A stretch of DNA of 53,370 bases, taken from contig NZ_JAKSYC010000320.1 in assembly GCF_022829585.1 (NCBI RefSeq), forward strand, positions 1 through 53,370, in the 5' to 3' direction. The notes beneath the pieces were generated by a model. The model saw nothing but the letters and a program-made list of their open reading frames with translations. It was not told the origin of the DNA and ran no database searches. The position numbers were made by a program, and so were the translations under genes. This DNA is from Methylobacterium sp. J-026. GTDB taxonomy: Bacteria > Pseudomonadota > Alphaproteobacteria > Rhizobiales > Beijerinckiaceae. Below, piece by piece: positions 25,468 to 33,527 of the stretch (position 1 is the stretch's first letter; every line of letters begins with the position of its first letter).

Positions 25468-25540
25468 GCGAAGCTCCCCCGCTTCCCGACCGCCTTCACA
25501 CGTCTCCATTGGACCATACGAGCGGCCGGATCCGCGCGTC

Positions 25541-25710
25541 TCCCCCCTCTGCGGGGGAGGGTGGCCGCCAAAGGGGGTCGGGAGAGGGGAGCGACGATGC
25601 CGGCAAAGACGCGCTGCTCACCACGGCTCTGCTCTTTCCTGATGCCGGGTTCCCCTCACCCGACCCCTGCTGACGCAGGGGCCACCCTCCCCCGCAGAGG
25701 GGGGAGGGAG
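25541..25710. repeat. Paired long inverted repeat (copy B)
   Basis: Arm 1 is 25541-25593 and arm 2 is 25652-25710, with a spacer of about 58 bp. The arms share the same core as copy A (CCCTCTGCGGGGGAGGGTGG, GGGTCGGGAGAGGGG). It sits between the hydantoinase stop and the ATPase start within the same operon. Confidence 0.85.
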
Positions 25711-25781
25711 GGTGCGTGGGAGATCCGGACTGCCAATCTTTGAAGCCCGTTTCCGCGGAGCAAGGGCCGGGCCAGGGAGCG

Positions 25782-27209
25782 TCATCCGCCCCGCCGTTCG
25801 GCCGGATCGACCGCCCGGTCGAGCACCCGCCCGCGCCCGGGCTCGGACAGCACCCTGCTGTCCTCGGCGATCACCTGCCCGCCCGCGATGGTCATCACCG
25901 GCCAGCCGGTGACGTCAAACCCCTCCCACGGCGTGTAGTCGGAGCCGTGGTGGAGGATCTCCTGGCGGATCGTCTCGCGCTTGTTGGGATCCCAGAGGGT
26001 CAGGTCCGCGTCGAAGCCCGGGGCGATCGAGCCCTTGCGCGGGTACAGCCCATACATCTTGGCGTGGTTCGTGGCGGTCAGCGCCGCGAACTGGTTGAGG
26101 CTGATCCGCCCCTTCGAGACGCCCTCGGAGAAGAACACCGGCAGCCGGGTCTCGATGCCCGGGATGCCGTTCGGGATCCAGCGGAACGAGGTCTTTCCAC
26201 GCGGGTTCAGCTTGCCCTGCGGGTCGTCGTAGCGGAACGGCGAGTGGTCCGAGGAGACCACGTCGAAGATCCCGCGCCGGATCCCCGACCACACCGCCTC
26301 CTGGCTCTCCGCATCGCGGGGCGGCGGCGAGCAGACGTACTTCGCCCCCGCCATCGGATCGTCGAGGCCGAGCCCCTTCATGTGCTCGGCGGTGAGGGTG
26401 AGATATTGCGGGCAGGTCTCGGCCCGGATCTTCAGGCCGCGCGCCTGCGCCCAGGCGATCTGCTCGGTGGCCTCGCGACCCGAGACGTGGACGATCACGA
26501 TCGGCAGATCGATCAGCTCGGCATGGCTGATGGCCCGGTGGGCCGCCTCGCGCTCGACCACCTCGGGGCGCGATAGGGCGTGGCCGTAGGGCCTGGTCTC
26601 GCCGGCCCGCTCCAGCCGGTCGCTGAGATAGCGGATCGCGTCGTAGCCCTCGGCATGGACCATCACCCGGGCGCCCTCGCGCCGGGCGACGTGGAACACG
26701 TCGAGCAGCTGGCGGTCGTTCAGCACCAAATCGTCGTAGGTCATGAACACCTTGAACGAGGTGTAGCCGTCGGCCACCAGCGCCGGCAGCTCCTGGCCGA
26801 GCACCGCCTCGCTCGGATCCGAGATGATCATGTGGATCGCCACGTCCACATGGCACTGCCCCTCGGCCTTGGCGCGATAGGCGTCGACCGCGCCGCGCAG
26901 CGACCCGCCCCGGGGCTGGACCGCGAAGGGCATCACGCAGGTGTTGCCGCCGGCCGCCGCCGCCTGCGTGGCGCTGGCGAAGTCGTCGGCCATGACGATG
27001 CCGGGGCCCGGATCCTGGGCGATGTGGACATGGCTGTCGATGCCGCCGGGCAGGACCAGCAAGCCGGAGGCGTCGATCACCCGGGCGGCGTCGGCGATGC
27101 CCTCGGCGACCGCCACGATCCGCCCGCCGCGCACGCCGACATCCGCCCGCACCGTGTCGCTCGCCGTGACGACCGTGCCGCCGCGGATGGCGAGATCGAA
27201 TTCGGGCAT
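25782..27209 (-). CDS. hydA: Dihydropyrimidinase / D-hydantoinase
   Basis: 475 residues from the ATG at 27209, preceded by GGAGG. An amidohydrolase with a binuclear metal centre: His60 and His62 (GGIDSHVHI), the carboxylated Lys153 (GYTSFKVFMTYDD), then MVHAE, IVHVSG and the catalytic Asp in SSDHSPF. It opens the ring of dihydropyrimidines or 5-substituted hydantoins to N-carbamoyl products. No N-carbamoylase is adjacent. The gene leads the ABC operon, so import and ring-opening are linked. The exact substrate cannot be read from sequence. Confidence 0.9.
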   Translation of the reverse strand: MPEFDLAIRGGTVVTASDTVRADVGVRGGRIVAVAEGIADAARVIDASGLLVLPGGIDSHVHIAQDPGPGIVMADDFASATQAAAAGGNTCVMPFAVQPRGGSLRGAVDAYRAKAEGQCHVDVAIHMIISDPSEAVLGQELPALVADGYTSFKVFMTYDDLVLNDRQLLDVFHVARREGARVMVHAEGYDAIRYLSDRLERAGETRPYGHALSRPEVVEREAAHRAISHAELIDLPIVIVHVSGREATEQIAWAQARGLKIRAETCPQYLTLTAEHMKGLGLDDPMAGAKYVCSPPPRDAESQEAVWSGIRRGIFDVVSSDHSPFRYDDPQGKLNPRGKTSFRWIPNGIPGIETRLPVFFSEGVSKGRISLNQFAALTATNHAKMYGLYPRKGSIAPGFDADLTLWDPNKRETIRQEILHHGSDYTPWEGFDVTGWPVMTIAGGQVIAEDSRVLSEPGRGRVLDRAVDPAERRGG

Positions 27210-27324
27210 GCCGCTCACTCCTCCGCGCCACCCGGCGCCTGTCGGGACAGGCCGATGCATCGTCCGCGCCGATTCGGACGATGCGAGGAGGGCACAGCCG
27301 TCCGGTGGGGTCCAGAGCGGTCAC

Positions 27325-27402
27325 GGGTTCCCGAAGGGCATGCCCTTCGGCGGGGTTCCGGGGGTGGAACCTCTGAAGGCACCCAGGGCTCCGCCCTGGG
27401 CC
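27325..27402. repeat. Compound palindromic repeat (copy 1)
   Basis: A 20-bp perfect palindrome (27331-27350, core AAGGGCATGCCCTT) is followed by GGCGGGGTTCC and then by CCCAGGGC-TCC-GCCCTGGG (27382-27400). A diverged copy in the same orientation is at 28945-28990. The element lies between the hydantoinase start and the isochorismatase remnant. Confidence 0.7.
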
Positions 27403-27411
27403 CGCGACCGG

Positions 27412-27459
27412 TTACGAGGAGTCCTGGACATCGATGATCAGCAGCGCACCATCAGACAT
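27412..27459 (-). pseudogene. N-terminal remnant of an isochorismatase-like hydrolase
   Basis: An ATG at 27459 reads MSDGALLIIDVQDSS and then stops at 27412-27414. The segment ALLIIDVQDS is the first beta-strand and catalytic-Asp motif that opens the isochorismatase/nicotinamidase-like cysteine hydrolases (normally continuing into SF...RPYW). Only 15 codons survive, ending about 10 bp from the compound palindrome. It is on the same strand as, and just upstream of, the hydantoinase gene; such hydrolases often act on carbamoyl or ureide intermediates. Confidence 0.55.
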
Positions 27460-27572
27460 TTCGTGTCTCCCGGGTGGTACGAGACCGGCAGGATCGCGCC
27501 CTGGCCCGAGCCGCGACAGAAACCGCGCAGCCAGCCGGCGGACAGATCCGGCCCTTCAGCGGAGAGCGCCGC

Positions 27573-28283
27573 ATGAGCACTCCAAAAAAGATCTTCGTCC
27601 TGACCGGGGCCGGCGTCTCGGCCGAGAGCGGGCTCGGCACGTTCCGGGACCGCGGCGGGATCTGGGCTCGCTTCGATCCCATGAAGCTCGCCACCCCGGA
27701 GGCTTATGCGGCCGATCCCGACACGGTGCTCGACTTCTACGATCACCGCCGCCGCGGCGTGATCGCGGCCGCGCCCAACGCGGCGCACGTCGCCCTGGCG
27801 CGGGCCGAGGCGCGTCTCACCGAGCGGGGCGGGACCCTGTTCCTGTGCACGCAGAACGTCGACGACCTGCACGAGCGGGCGGGCTCCCAGAGGGTCATTC
27901 ACATGCACGGCGAGCTGCTCAAGGCCCGCTGCTGCGGCTGCGGCGCGGTCACGCCCTGGCGGGTGGACCTGAGCCGGGCGGAGGCCTGTCCGGCCTGCGG
28001 CACCGCCGGCCGGATGCGGCCCGACGTGGTCTGGTTCGGCGAGATGCCGATGCACCTCGACGCGATCGAGGCGGCGCTGGCGGCCGCCGACCTGTTCGTG
28101 GCGGTCGGCACCTCGGGGGCGGTCTACCCGGCGGCCGGCTACGTGCGGCAGGCGCGGTCGCTCGGCATCCCGACCTGCGAGATCAACCTCGATCCCTCCG
28201 ACAACGCCGACGCGTTCGACGCGGCCCGCTACGGGCCGGCGAGCGAGGCTCTGCCGCGCTATCTCGCCGATCTCGGATTGTGA
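27573..28283 (+). CDS. cobB: NAD-dependent protein deacylase, sirtuin
   Basis: 236 residues. NAD-binding motifs: TGAGVSAESGLGTFRDRGGIW and TQNVDDLHERAG. The catalytic base is His112 in HMHGE. The zinc site is C120-x-x-C123 and C139-x-x-C142. Tyr56 and Arg59 (FYDHRRR) match the class III pair that recognises acidic acyl groups, so desuccinylase as well as deacetylase activity is expected. The ATG at 27573 has GGAG upstream. The gene and the small ORF after it are flanked by the two compound palindromes. Confidence 0.93.
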   Translation: MSTPKKIFVLTGAGVSAESGLGTFRDRGGIWARFDPMKLATPEAYAADPDTVLDFYDHRRRGVIAAAPNAAHVALARAEARLTERGGTLFLCTQNVDDLHERAGSQRVIHMHGELLKARCCGCGAVTPWRVDLSRAEACPACGTAGRMRPDVVWFGEMPMHLDAIEAALAAADLFVAVGTSGAVYPAAGYVRQARSLGIPTCEINLDPSDNADAFDAARYGPASEALPRYLADLGL

Positions 28284-28501
28284 GGCGTCCGGCGCGGCCG
28301 GAAGGGCTTGCGACGCTTGGCCTTTTCGATTCGTCGCGGGATTCCCCGGCGAGGACCAAAATCTCAAATGACGCGAATCACGTCGCCGCGACCTGTCAAG
28401 AACTGTTCGGCCCGTTGCCCACCGGTTACAACGGCCAAGCTCGGGATCGGCATCGCGGCCCTCCCGGGCGTTCGTTGAAGCCACAGGGGAAGCGACGACC
28501 C

Positions 28502-28726
28502 ATGCAGCACTTCACCGTAACCGACCGCGAGCGCGACACCGTCCTGGCGGCGCTGCGCTATTATCAATTCTACCGGATGCAGGGACATCCCTTCGACCCG
28601 CGCCAGGACCACCTGATCGACACGATCGCCGGCCGGACCGGCGAGGCCCTGAACCTCACGGAGATCGACGATCTCTGCGCCGGCCTGAGCGGCCACCGCC
28701 ACGCCCTGGCGGCCAAGGCGGCCTGA
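28502..28726 (+). CDS. Small hypothetical protein
   Basis: 74 residues with a clear AGGGGAAG ribosome binding site. The sequence (TVTDRERDTVLAALRYYQFYRMQGHPFDPRQDHLIDTIAGRTGEALNLTEIDDLCAGL) is a helical, charged small protein with normal codon use. No family is recognised. A 218-bp spacer separates it from cobB, so it probably has its own promoter. Confidence 0.65.
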   Translation: MQHFTVTDRERDTVLAALRYYQFYRMQGHPFDPRQDHLIDTIAGRTGEALNLTEIDDLCAGLSGHRHALAAKAA

Positions 28727-29191
28727 GGCTGCGCCGCTCCGGGGCGCGCGCCGGGGCTCTCTCCCGCGAAAGGCCAGTTTCGCCGGGCCGGGCAACAGGT
28801 CCGCGCAGCCCCGCGAGGTCCGGGGGCATTCCTGCTGGCGGCAGCGGGCTACGGCGACGCCTCGCGGGTTCGGCACCGAAACGTCGTGATCGAGATCAGC
28901 GCCCTCGGGCGGTGAGCACTGCGGATCGAACGCCAATGCGGGACTCCAGAGGGTGAGCCCTTTGGCGGGGTGCCAGGGCGGAGCCCTGGCGCATCCGGGC
29001 AGGCCTCAGCGCAGGGACTCGGCCTCGCACCCGCAAGACAGTCGCCGGATCGCGTTCCAGGCATCCGGGCAAGGGGCGCTTCTCCCTTCCAGATCGCGAT
29101 CTCACCCACCCTACGGGGCAAACACCCTGACAGGGCTGGGTCACGGACCTTTTTGGAACCGTGACCTCGGCCCCTGCCGGGCTTCGGCACC
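28727..29191. other. Intergenic region with compound palindromic repeat (copy 2)
   Basis: 465 bp. It contains copy 2 of the palindromic element at about 28945-28990 (GAGGGTGAGCCCTTTGGCGGGGTGCC, then GCCAGGGC-GGA-GCCCTGGC at 28972-28990). No credible gene was found; the open frames here are Arg/Pro/Gly-rich translations of the repeat. Confidence 0.5.
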
Positions 29192-29572
29192 TCAGGGCGT
29201 CTTCTTCAACTGCTGCTCGGCGCGGGACAGGGCCGCTTCGCAGCCCGTGGCGTCGCCTTTCGAATCCGCCGTGCGCGCTTCGTCCAGGGCGACCTTCGCC
29301 TGCTGGGCGGCGTCCGCTCCCTGTCCGGCCTGGGCGGATTTCTCAGGCGGGGCCTGCGGCGACTCGTTCGCCCGCTCCCCCTCCGTGCCGGTCATCCCCT
29401 CGCTGCCGCGCTTGGCGGCGTTGCCCTGGCCGCTGGTCGAGGCGGAGATCGACTGGGTCAGCTCGGACTGGACCCGCTTGGAGACGCCATCGATCCGGTC
29501 GCCGCAGGGCGAGGCGAGGGCGGGGGACGCCGTCAGGATCAGGCAGGCCGTGAGGGCGGCGGAACGCATCAT
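29192..29572 (-). CDS. Small secreted protein, hypothetical
   Basis: 126 residues. The Sec signal peptide is residues 1-21 (MMRSAALTACLILTASPALA). The mature protein has two cysteines far apart (CGDRIDGV near the start, TGCEAAL near the end), which could form a disulfide. The middle is Ser/Gln/Glu-rich and disordered, and two helices at the C-terminus (AQQAKVALDEARTADSKGDATGCEAALSRAEQQL) resemble small periplasmic helical hairpins. Function unknown. It lies downstream of iorAB but behind a strong terminator. Confidence 0.65.
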   Translation of the reverse strand: MMRSAALTACLILTASPALASPCGDRIDGVSKRVQSELTQSISASTSGQGNAAKRGSEGMTGTEGERANESPQAPPEKSAQAGQGADAAQQAKVALDEARTADSKGDATGCEAALSRAEQQLKKTP

Positions 29573-29589
29573 CGTATCGGGTTCTTTCC

Positions 29590-29623
29590 AAAAAAAGGGG
29601 GCCGCGGATCCCCCGCGGCCCCC
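29590..29623 (-). terminator. Rho-independent terminator of iorAB
   Basis: An 11-bp perfect stem GGGGGCCGCGG/CCGCGGCCCCC (29597-29607 and 29613-29623) with a 5-nt loop, followed on the minus strand by seven T residues (29590-29596). It starts 24 bp after the iorB stop and precedes the next minus-strand gene, so it should insulate that gene from iorAB. Confidence 0.9.
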
Positions 29624-29646
29624 AACGTCTCACCAGCCTTGCGGGT

Positions 29647-31974
29647 TCAGGCGCTGAGCTGATCGCGGATCGGCAATTGCCGCACCCGCCGGCCCGTGGC
29701 CGCGAAGATCGCGTTGGCGATGGCCGGCGCCACCGGCGGCACGCCGGGCTCGCCGACGCCGCCGAGGGGGCCGTCAAAGGCTCCGGAGGACACGAGGTGC
29801 ACACGGATCACCTTCGGGGCGGCGTCGATCCGGATGATCTCGTAGCCGTCGAAGTTGTTCTGCACCGCGCGGCCCTGCTTGAAGGTGATCTCGGAGGTGA
29901 GGGCGAGCCCCATCCCCATGACCACCGCACCCTCCATCTGCGAGCGGATGCGCTCCGGGTTGACCTGCGGCCCGCAATCCACCGCGATGTCGATCGCCTT
30001 CACCTTCACCTGGCCCTTGTCGTCGACCTCCACCTCGGCCGCCACCGCCGTGTAGGTGACGAAGCTGTAGTGGCCGGCGATGCCGAGGCCGGTTCCCTTG
30101 GGCATGTCCCGTCCCCAGCCGGCGCCCTTCGCGGCCGCCTCGATCACGCCGCGCAGGCGGCCGGTGTCGATCGGGTAGCGCTTCGGGTCCTCGCCGTAGT
30201 TCCAGACGTCGCCGATCTCGGTCGGGTCGATCTTCCGGTCGGGGCCGAGGAGGTCCAGCAGGTATTCCTTCGGCTCGCGGCCGGCGGCGTGCGCCAGTTC
30301 CGACACGAAGGACTGGATCGCGAAGGCGTGGGGGATGTTCGACACCGACCGGAACCAGCCGACGCGGACATGGGCGGCGGCCTCGGGGTTCTCGAGCCGC
30401 ATGTTCGGGATGTTCAGCGGCGTGTTGACCAGCCCCATGCCGAGCTCGAACGGCAGCTCGTGCTTCGGATCGGGTGCGAAGATCGAGCCGATCGTCGGCG
30501 CCACCGAGCGGTGCAGCCACGCCACTGGCATGCCCTTCTCGTCGAGGCCGGCCTCCAGGTGCTCCACCGAGATTGTATGGTAGAACCCGTGGTGGATGTC
30601 GTCCTCGCGGGTCCAGGCGAGCTTCACCGGCGCGCCGCCGACGGCCTGCGAGCAGATCGCCGCCTCGACCACGTAGTCGGGCTTTGACTTGCGGCCGAAG
30701 CCGCCGCCGAGCAGCGTGACGTTCACCTTGACCTTGTCGTCGGGGAGCTTGAGCGCCTTCATCAGGCGGTCGTTGGCCGCCTGCGGACCCTGGACGCAGG
30801 CCCAGGCCTCGCAGAACCCGTCCTTGACCCGCGCTACCGCGGCCGGGGGCTCCATCGGTGCCTGGGCGAGGTGGGGCACGAAGTACTCGGCCTGGACCTT
30901 GGTCTTGGCCTTGGCCATGGCGCCGTCGACGTCGCCCTGGTTGCGCACGACCTTGCCGGGCTTGCGGGCGGCGGCCTCCAGTTCCTTGCGGAACACGTCG
31001 GTGTCGTAGCCGGCGTTCGGGCCGTCGTCCCAGGTGATCTTCAGGGCGTCGCGCGCCTTCAGAGCCGCCCAGGTGTTCTTGGCCACGACGGCGACGCCGC
31101 CGAGCGGCATGAACTCCGAGGGGATCTCGCCGCCGTCGATCGTGAAGATCTTGACGACGCCGGGGACCTTCTTGGCCGCGCTGTCATCGACCGACTTCAC
31201 CTTGCCGCCGTAGACGGCCGGGCGGGCGACGACCGCGTAGAGCATTCCGTCGAGCTTGGTGTCGAGGCCGTAGACGGCCCGCCCCGTGGTGATGTCGAAA
31301 TTGTCGATCAGCCCGACCTTGCCGGTTCCGATGTAGCGGAAGTCCTTCGGATCCTTCAGCGTGACGTCGGTGGGCACCGGCAGCTCGGCGGCTGCCTGCG
31401 CCACCGCGCCGTAGCCGAGGGTACGGCCCGACTTGGCGTGGGTCAGGGTGTGGTTGACGGCGCTCACCTCGGAGGCCGGCACGCCCCATTGCTTGGCGGC
31501 GGCCTGGATCAGCATCAGCCGCGCGGCGGCGCCCGCGTGGCGGAAGTGCTGGAAGAAGTGGCGGGTCGAGCGCGAGCCGTCGGTGTCCTGGTTGCCGAAC
31601 CGGGTCTCGTCGCCCCAGGCCTGGACGACCTTCACCTTCGACCAGTCGGCCTCCAGCTCGTCGGCGACCGTGAAGGCCACCGAGGTGCGGATGCCCTGGC
31701 CCATGTCAGAGCGGTGGTTGGTCACCGTCACGGTGCCGTCCGGCGCGATCGACACGAAGACCTTGGGATCGTCGCGCCAGCCGTGCGGCATGCCGTCGGC
31801 GCCGAATTTCTGCTCCTTCTGCTCCTGGGTCTGGGTCTCGTCGGCCCGGGCGGGGCGGAGCGACAGGGCGAGAACCAGGGCGCCGGCACCGCCGAGAAGG
31901 CCGCGGCGGCTGACGTTGGCGAGGGCCGGCTTGGCCGTGGCGAGATCCGCCATCATCTGTGCGTCGTGGATCAC
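29647..31974 (-). CDS. Molybdopterin hydroxylase large subunit (IorB-type)
   Basis: 775 residues. The N-terminus has a twin-arginine signal (VSRRGLLGGAGALVLALSLRPARA), so it is exported to the periplasm. It belongs to the xanthine-oxidase-family aldehyde/isoquinoline oxidoreductases: VTVTNHRSDMGQGIRTSVAF, LLGGGFGRKSKPDYVVEAA, HVRVGWFRSVSNIPHAFAIQSFVSELA, and the C-terminal VGEPGVPPVAPAIANAIFAATG with the Glu of the Moco site. The GTG at 31974 overlaps the small-subunit stop by 4 bp. The electron acceptor is probably a c-type cytochrome; the substrate is unknown. Confidence 0.9.
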   Translation of the reverse strand: MIHDAQMMADLATAKPALANVSRRGLLGGAGALVLALSLRPARADETQTQEQKEQKFGADGMPHGWRDDPKVFVSIAPDGTVTVTNHRSDMGQGIRTSVAFTVADELEADWSKVKVVQAWGDETRFGNQDTDGSRSTRHFFQHFRHAGAAARLMLIQAAAKQWGVPASEVSAVNHTLTHAKSGRTLGYGAVAQAAAELPVPTDVTLKDPKDFRYIGTGKVGLIDNFDITTGRAVYGLDTKLDGMLYAVVARPAVYGGKVKSVDDSAAKKVPGVVKIFTIDGGEIPSEFMPLGGVAVVAKNTWAALKARDALKITWDDGPNAGYDTDVFRKELEAAARKPGKVVRNQGDVDGAMAKAKTKVQAEYFVPHLAQAPMEPPAAVARVKDGFCEAWACVQGPQAANDRLMKALKLPDDKVKVNVTLLGGGFGRKSKPDYVVEAAICSQAVGGAPVKLAWTREDDIHHGFYHTISVEHLEAGLDEKGMPVAWLHRSVAPTIGSIFAPDPKHELPFELGMGLVNTPLNIPNMRLENPEAAAHVRVGWFRSVSNIPHAFAIQSFVSELAHAAGREPKEYLLDLLGPDRKIDPTEIGDVWNYGEDPKRYPIDTGRLRGVIEAAAKGAGWGRDMPKGTGLGIAGHYSFVTYTAVAAEVEVDDKGQVKVKAIDIAVDCGPQVNPERIRSQMEGAVVMGMGLALTSEITFKQGRAVQNNFDGYEIIRIDAAPKVIRVHLVSSGAFDGPLGGVGEPGVPPVAPAIANAIFAATGRRVRQLPIRDQLSA

Positions 31975-32450
31975 AGGCGCTCTCCCTTGCTGGCGGGGGC
32001 CGTCTGGCCGGCGGCCTGATGGATCGCCGCGCGGATGCGCGGGTAGGTGCCGCAGCGGCAGATGTTGCCGCTCATCGTGTCGTCGATGTCCTGGTCGGAG
32101 GGCTTGGGCGTGTCCTTCAGGAGGGCGGCAGCCTGCATGATCTGGCCGCACTGGCAGAAGCCGCACTGGGCGACGTTCAGGTCGCGCCACGCCGCCTGCA
32201 CCGGGTGGTTACCGTCCGGCGACAGCCCCTCGATGGTGACGACCTCCTGGCCCTCGGCCGCCGAGAGCGGGGTGATGCAGGCGCGGGTCGCGGCGCCGCC
32301 GAGATGGATCGTGCAGGCCCCGCAGAGCGAGACGCCGCAGCCGAACTTGGTGCCGGTGAGCCCGAGCTCGTCCCGCAGGTACCACAGCAGCGGCATGTCG
32401 GGATCGCCGTCGAAGCTGCGCTGAGCCCCGTTCACGGTGAGTTTGATCAT
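31971..32450 (-). CDS. (2Fe-2S) small subunit of molybdenum hydroxylase (IorA-type)
   Basis: 159 residues. The plant-type ferredoxin cluster is CGVSLCGACTIH (about 41-52) plus a later cysteine in RACITPL; the second 2Fe-2S domain has CGFCQCGQIM (about 103) and NICRCGTYPRIR (about 138). It transfers electrons from the Moco of the large subunit. No FAD subunit is present, which fits the IorAB class. It has no signal of its own and would be exported with IorB through the Tat system. Confidence 0.93.
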   Translation of the reverse strand: MIKLTVNGAQRSFDGDPDMPLLWYLRDELGLTGTKFGCGVSLCGACTIHLGGAATRACITPLSAAEGQEVVTIEGLSPDGNHPVQAAWRDLNVAQCGFCQCGQIMQAAALLKDTPKPSDQDIDDTMSGNICRCGTYPRIRAAIHQAAGQTAPASKGERL

Positions 32451-32587
32451 CGATGCATCCTGTCTGGCGGCGCCGGAGCGGCGTTCAGTCGGGTCCGAGC
32501 CGGAAGCGCCGACCACTCCTCTGATCCACGCAGCCGCCCATGGGGGGCTAACCCGGTGAACGGGTCTTCGGGTTCGGAATAGAGATG

Positions 32588-32617
32588 ATTCTAATCCAGC
32601 GCGGGACGATTGTGCAA
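32588..32617 (-). promoter_or_regulatory. Candidate sigma-70 promoter of iorAB
   Basis: On the minus strand TTGCAC (32612-32617), 18 nt, then TAGAAT (32588-32593): four of six and five of six matches to consensus. The predicted start leaves a leader of about 130 nt before the small-subunit ATG. Confidence 0.35.
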
Positions 32618-32656
32618 CGCAAGGTCGCGGCGTCGGGCCGCCGGAGTCCTGCGCCG

Positions 32657-32694
32657 GAGGCATGCCGCGTGCGCCGCCGCACGCGGCATGCCTC
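32657..32694. terminator. 17-bp perfect palindrome downstream of vapC
   Basis: GAGGCATGCCGCGTGCG (32657-32673) and its exact complement (32678-32694) enclose a 4-nt loop. It lies 120 bp after the vapC stop and upstream of the iorAB promoter region. It can act as a terminator stem in either direction but has no T tract; a repeat element is also possible. Confidence 0.5.
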
Positions 32695-32813
32695 TCGGGC
32701 TCAATCCGATCATCGAGCCTGGGCGGGGAGAGAAGCGCTGCAAGCAGGGGGCGCCGGCTGGAAACACCCACCCCGTAAATCGCCCCCGGAGGATCAATCC
32801 ATCGGCGGACCGT

Positions 32814-33218
32814 TTATGGAACGGTCTCCAGATCCGTCTTGCGAAACGCGTCGGCCGTGGCGAGGATCGGCACGCGGAAGAACCGCGCCGCCGCGTCGTG
32901 GAGGCAGTCGCCGAGGTTGAGACCGTGACGGCCTGCCCGGTATCGATGCGCCGCCGACAGGGCGAGGGCTGGCGTCGCGTCGGCGGGTGGAAGATCGCAA
33001 ACTTCGATGCCGCGGGCTTCGAGGAATTCGAGGACGATCGGCCCGACAGCTTCCACCGTCATGTCGAACTTGTCGGGCCGCGCCAGGGCCAGCACCGTTT
33101 CGAGGACCGCCACCGGCGAGGTTCTGCACCGGCTGGCGGAGGCGAGCGCAGTGGCGATCCGGTCGGCCTCCGGCTCGTCCGCCAGCAGGGCGACGATCGC
33201 CGAGGCGTCCACGAACAT
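32814..33218 (-). CDS. vapC: Type II toxin VapC, PIN-domain ribonuclease
   Basis: 134 residues. The PIN acidic residues are present: Asp4 (MFVDASAIVALLADE), the Glu in SPVAVLETVLAL, the Asp in GLNLGDCLHDAAA, and the Asp in PILATADAF. The ATG overlaps the vapB stop by one base (TGATG). As a VapC it should be a Mg-dependent RNase held inactive by VapB; the RNA target is unknown. The full length and intact catalytic set suggest a functional toxin. Confidence 0.92.
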   Translation of the reverse strand: MFVDASAIVALLADEPEADRIATALASASRCRTSPVAVLETVLALARPDKFDMTVEAVGPIVLEFLEARGIEVCDLPPADATPALALSAAHRYRAGRHGLNLGDCLHDAAARFFRVPILATADAFRKTDLETVP

Positions 33219-33463
33219 CAGGGGCGCTCCCACATTGCGTCGTAAACTTCCCGCGGAAGGGGCGTCCGGGCGGCCTTGTCGAGCGTGATGCCATGCTTCT
33301 CGCGCAATCGCGCCGCGGTCGCCTGTGGCGTCTCGCTCTGGTGCCTGCGCGCGATCGCCTCGCGCATGGCGATGACGATCGCCTCCGTGATGCCCACACC
33401 CGCCATGGCGGCGAAGCGGCGCGTCAGCGCATCGGCTTCGGAATTGTTGACGTTGATCGGCAT
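33218..33463 (-). CDS. vapB: Type II antitoxin, VapB family (Rv0623-like)
   Basis: 81 residues. The N-terminal RHH-type segment MPINVNNSEADALTRRFAAMAGVGITEAIVIAMREAIARRH is the Rv0623/PSK class of VapB. The C-terminal part (AARLREKHGITLDKAARTPLPREVYDAMWERP) would wrap the toxin. It is coupled to vapC by a one-base overlap. It lies downstream of nothing on the same strand within 64 bp of kup, so the pair has its own promoter in the spacer 33464-33527. Confidence 0.88.
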   Translation of the reverse strand: MPINVNNSEADALTRRFAAMAGVGITEAIVIAMREAIARRHQSETPQATAARLREKHGITLDKAARTPLPREVYDAMWERP

Positions 33464-33527
33464 GCCGGTTCGCCCTCGACAGGCGATGTAGATAATCCCC
33501 CATGCGAATCTACACCAGCGGCAGCTC

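Noticed and set aside
28727..28913. Frame ending AGYGDASRVRHRNVVIEISALGR as a gene remnant
   Set aside because: No start, no family resemblance, and the upstream part is Arg/Pro-rich; not distinguishable from chance.
28849..29190. Minus-strand ORF with the product segment GLRPGTPPKGSPSG
   Set aside because: It is a translation of the palindromic repeat and not a conserved protein.
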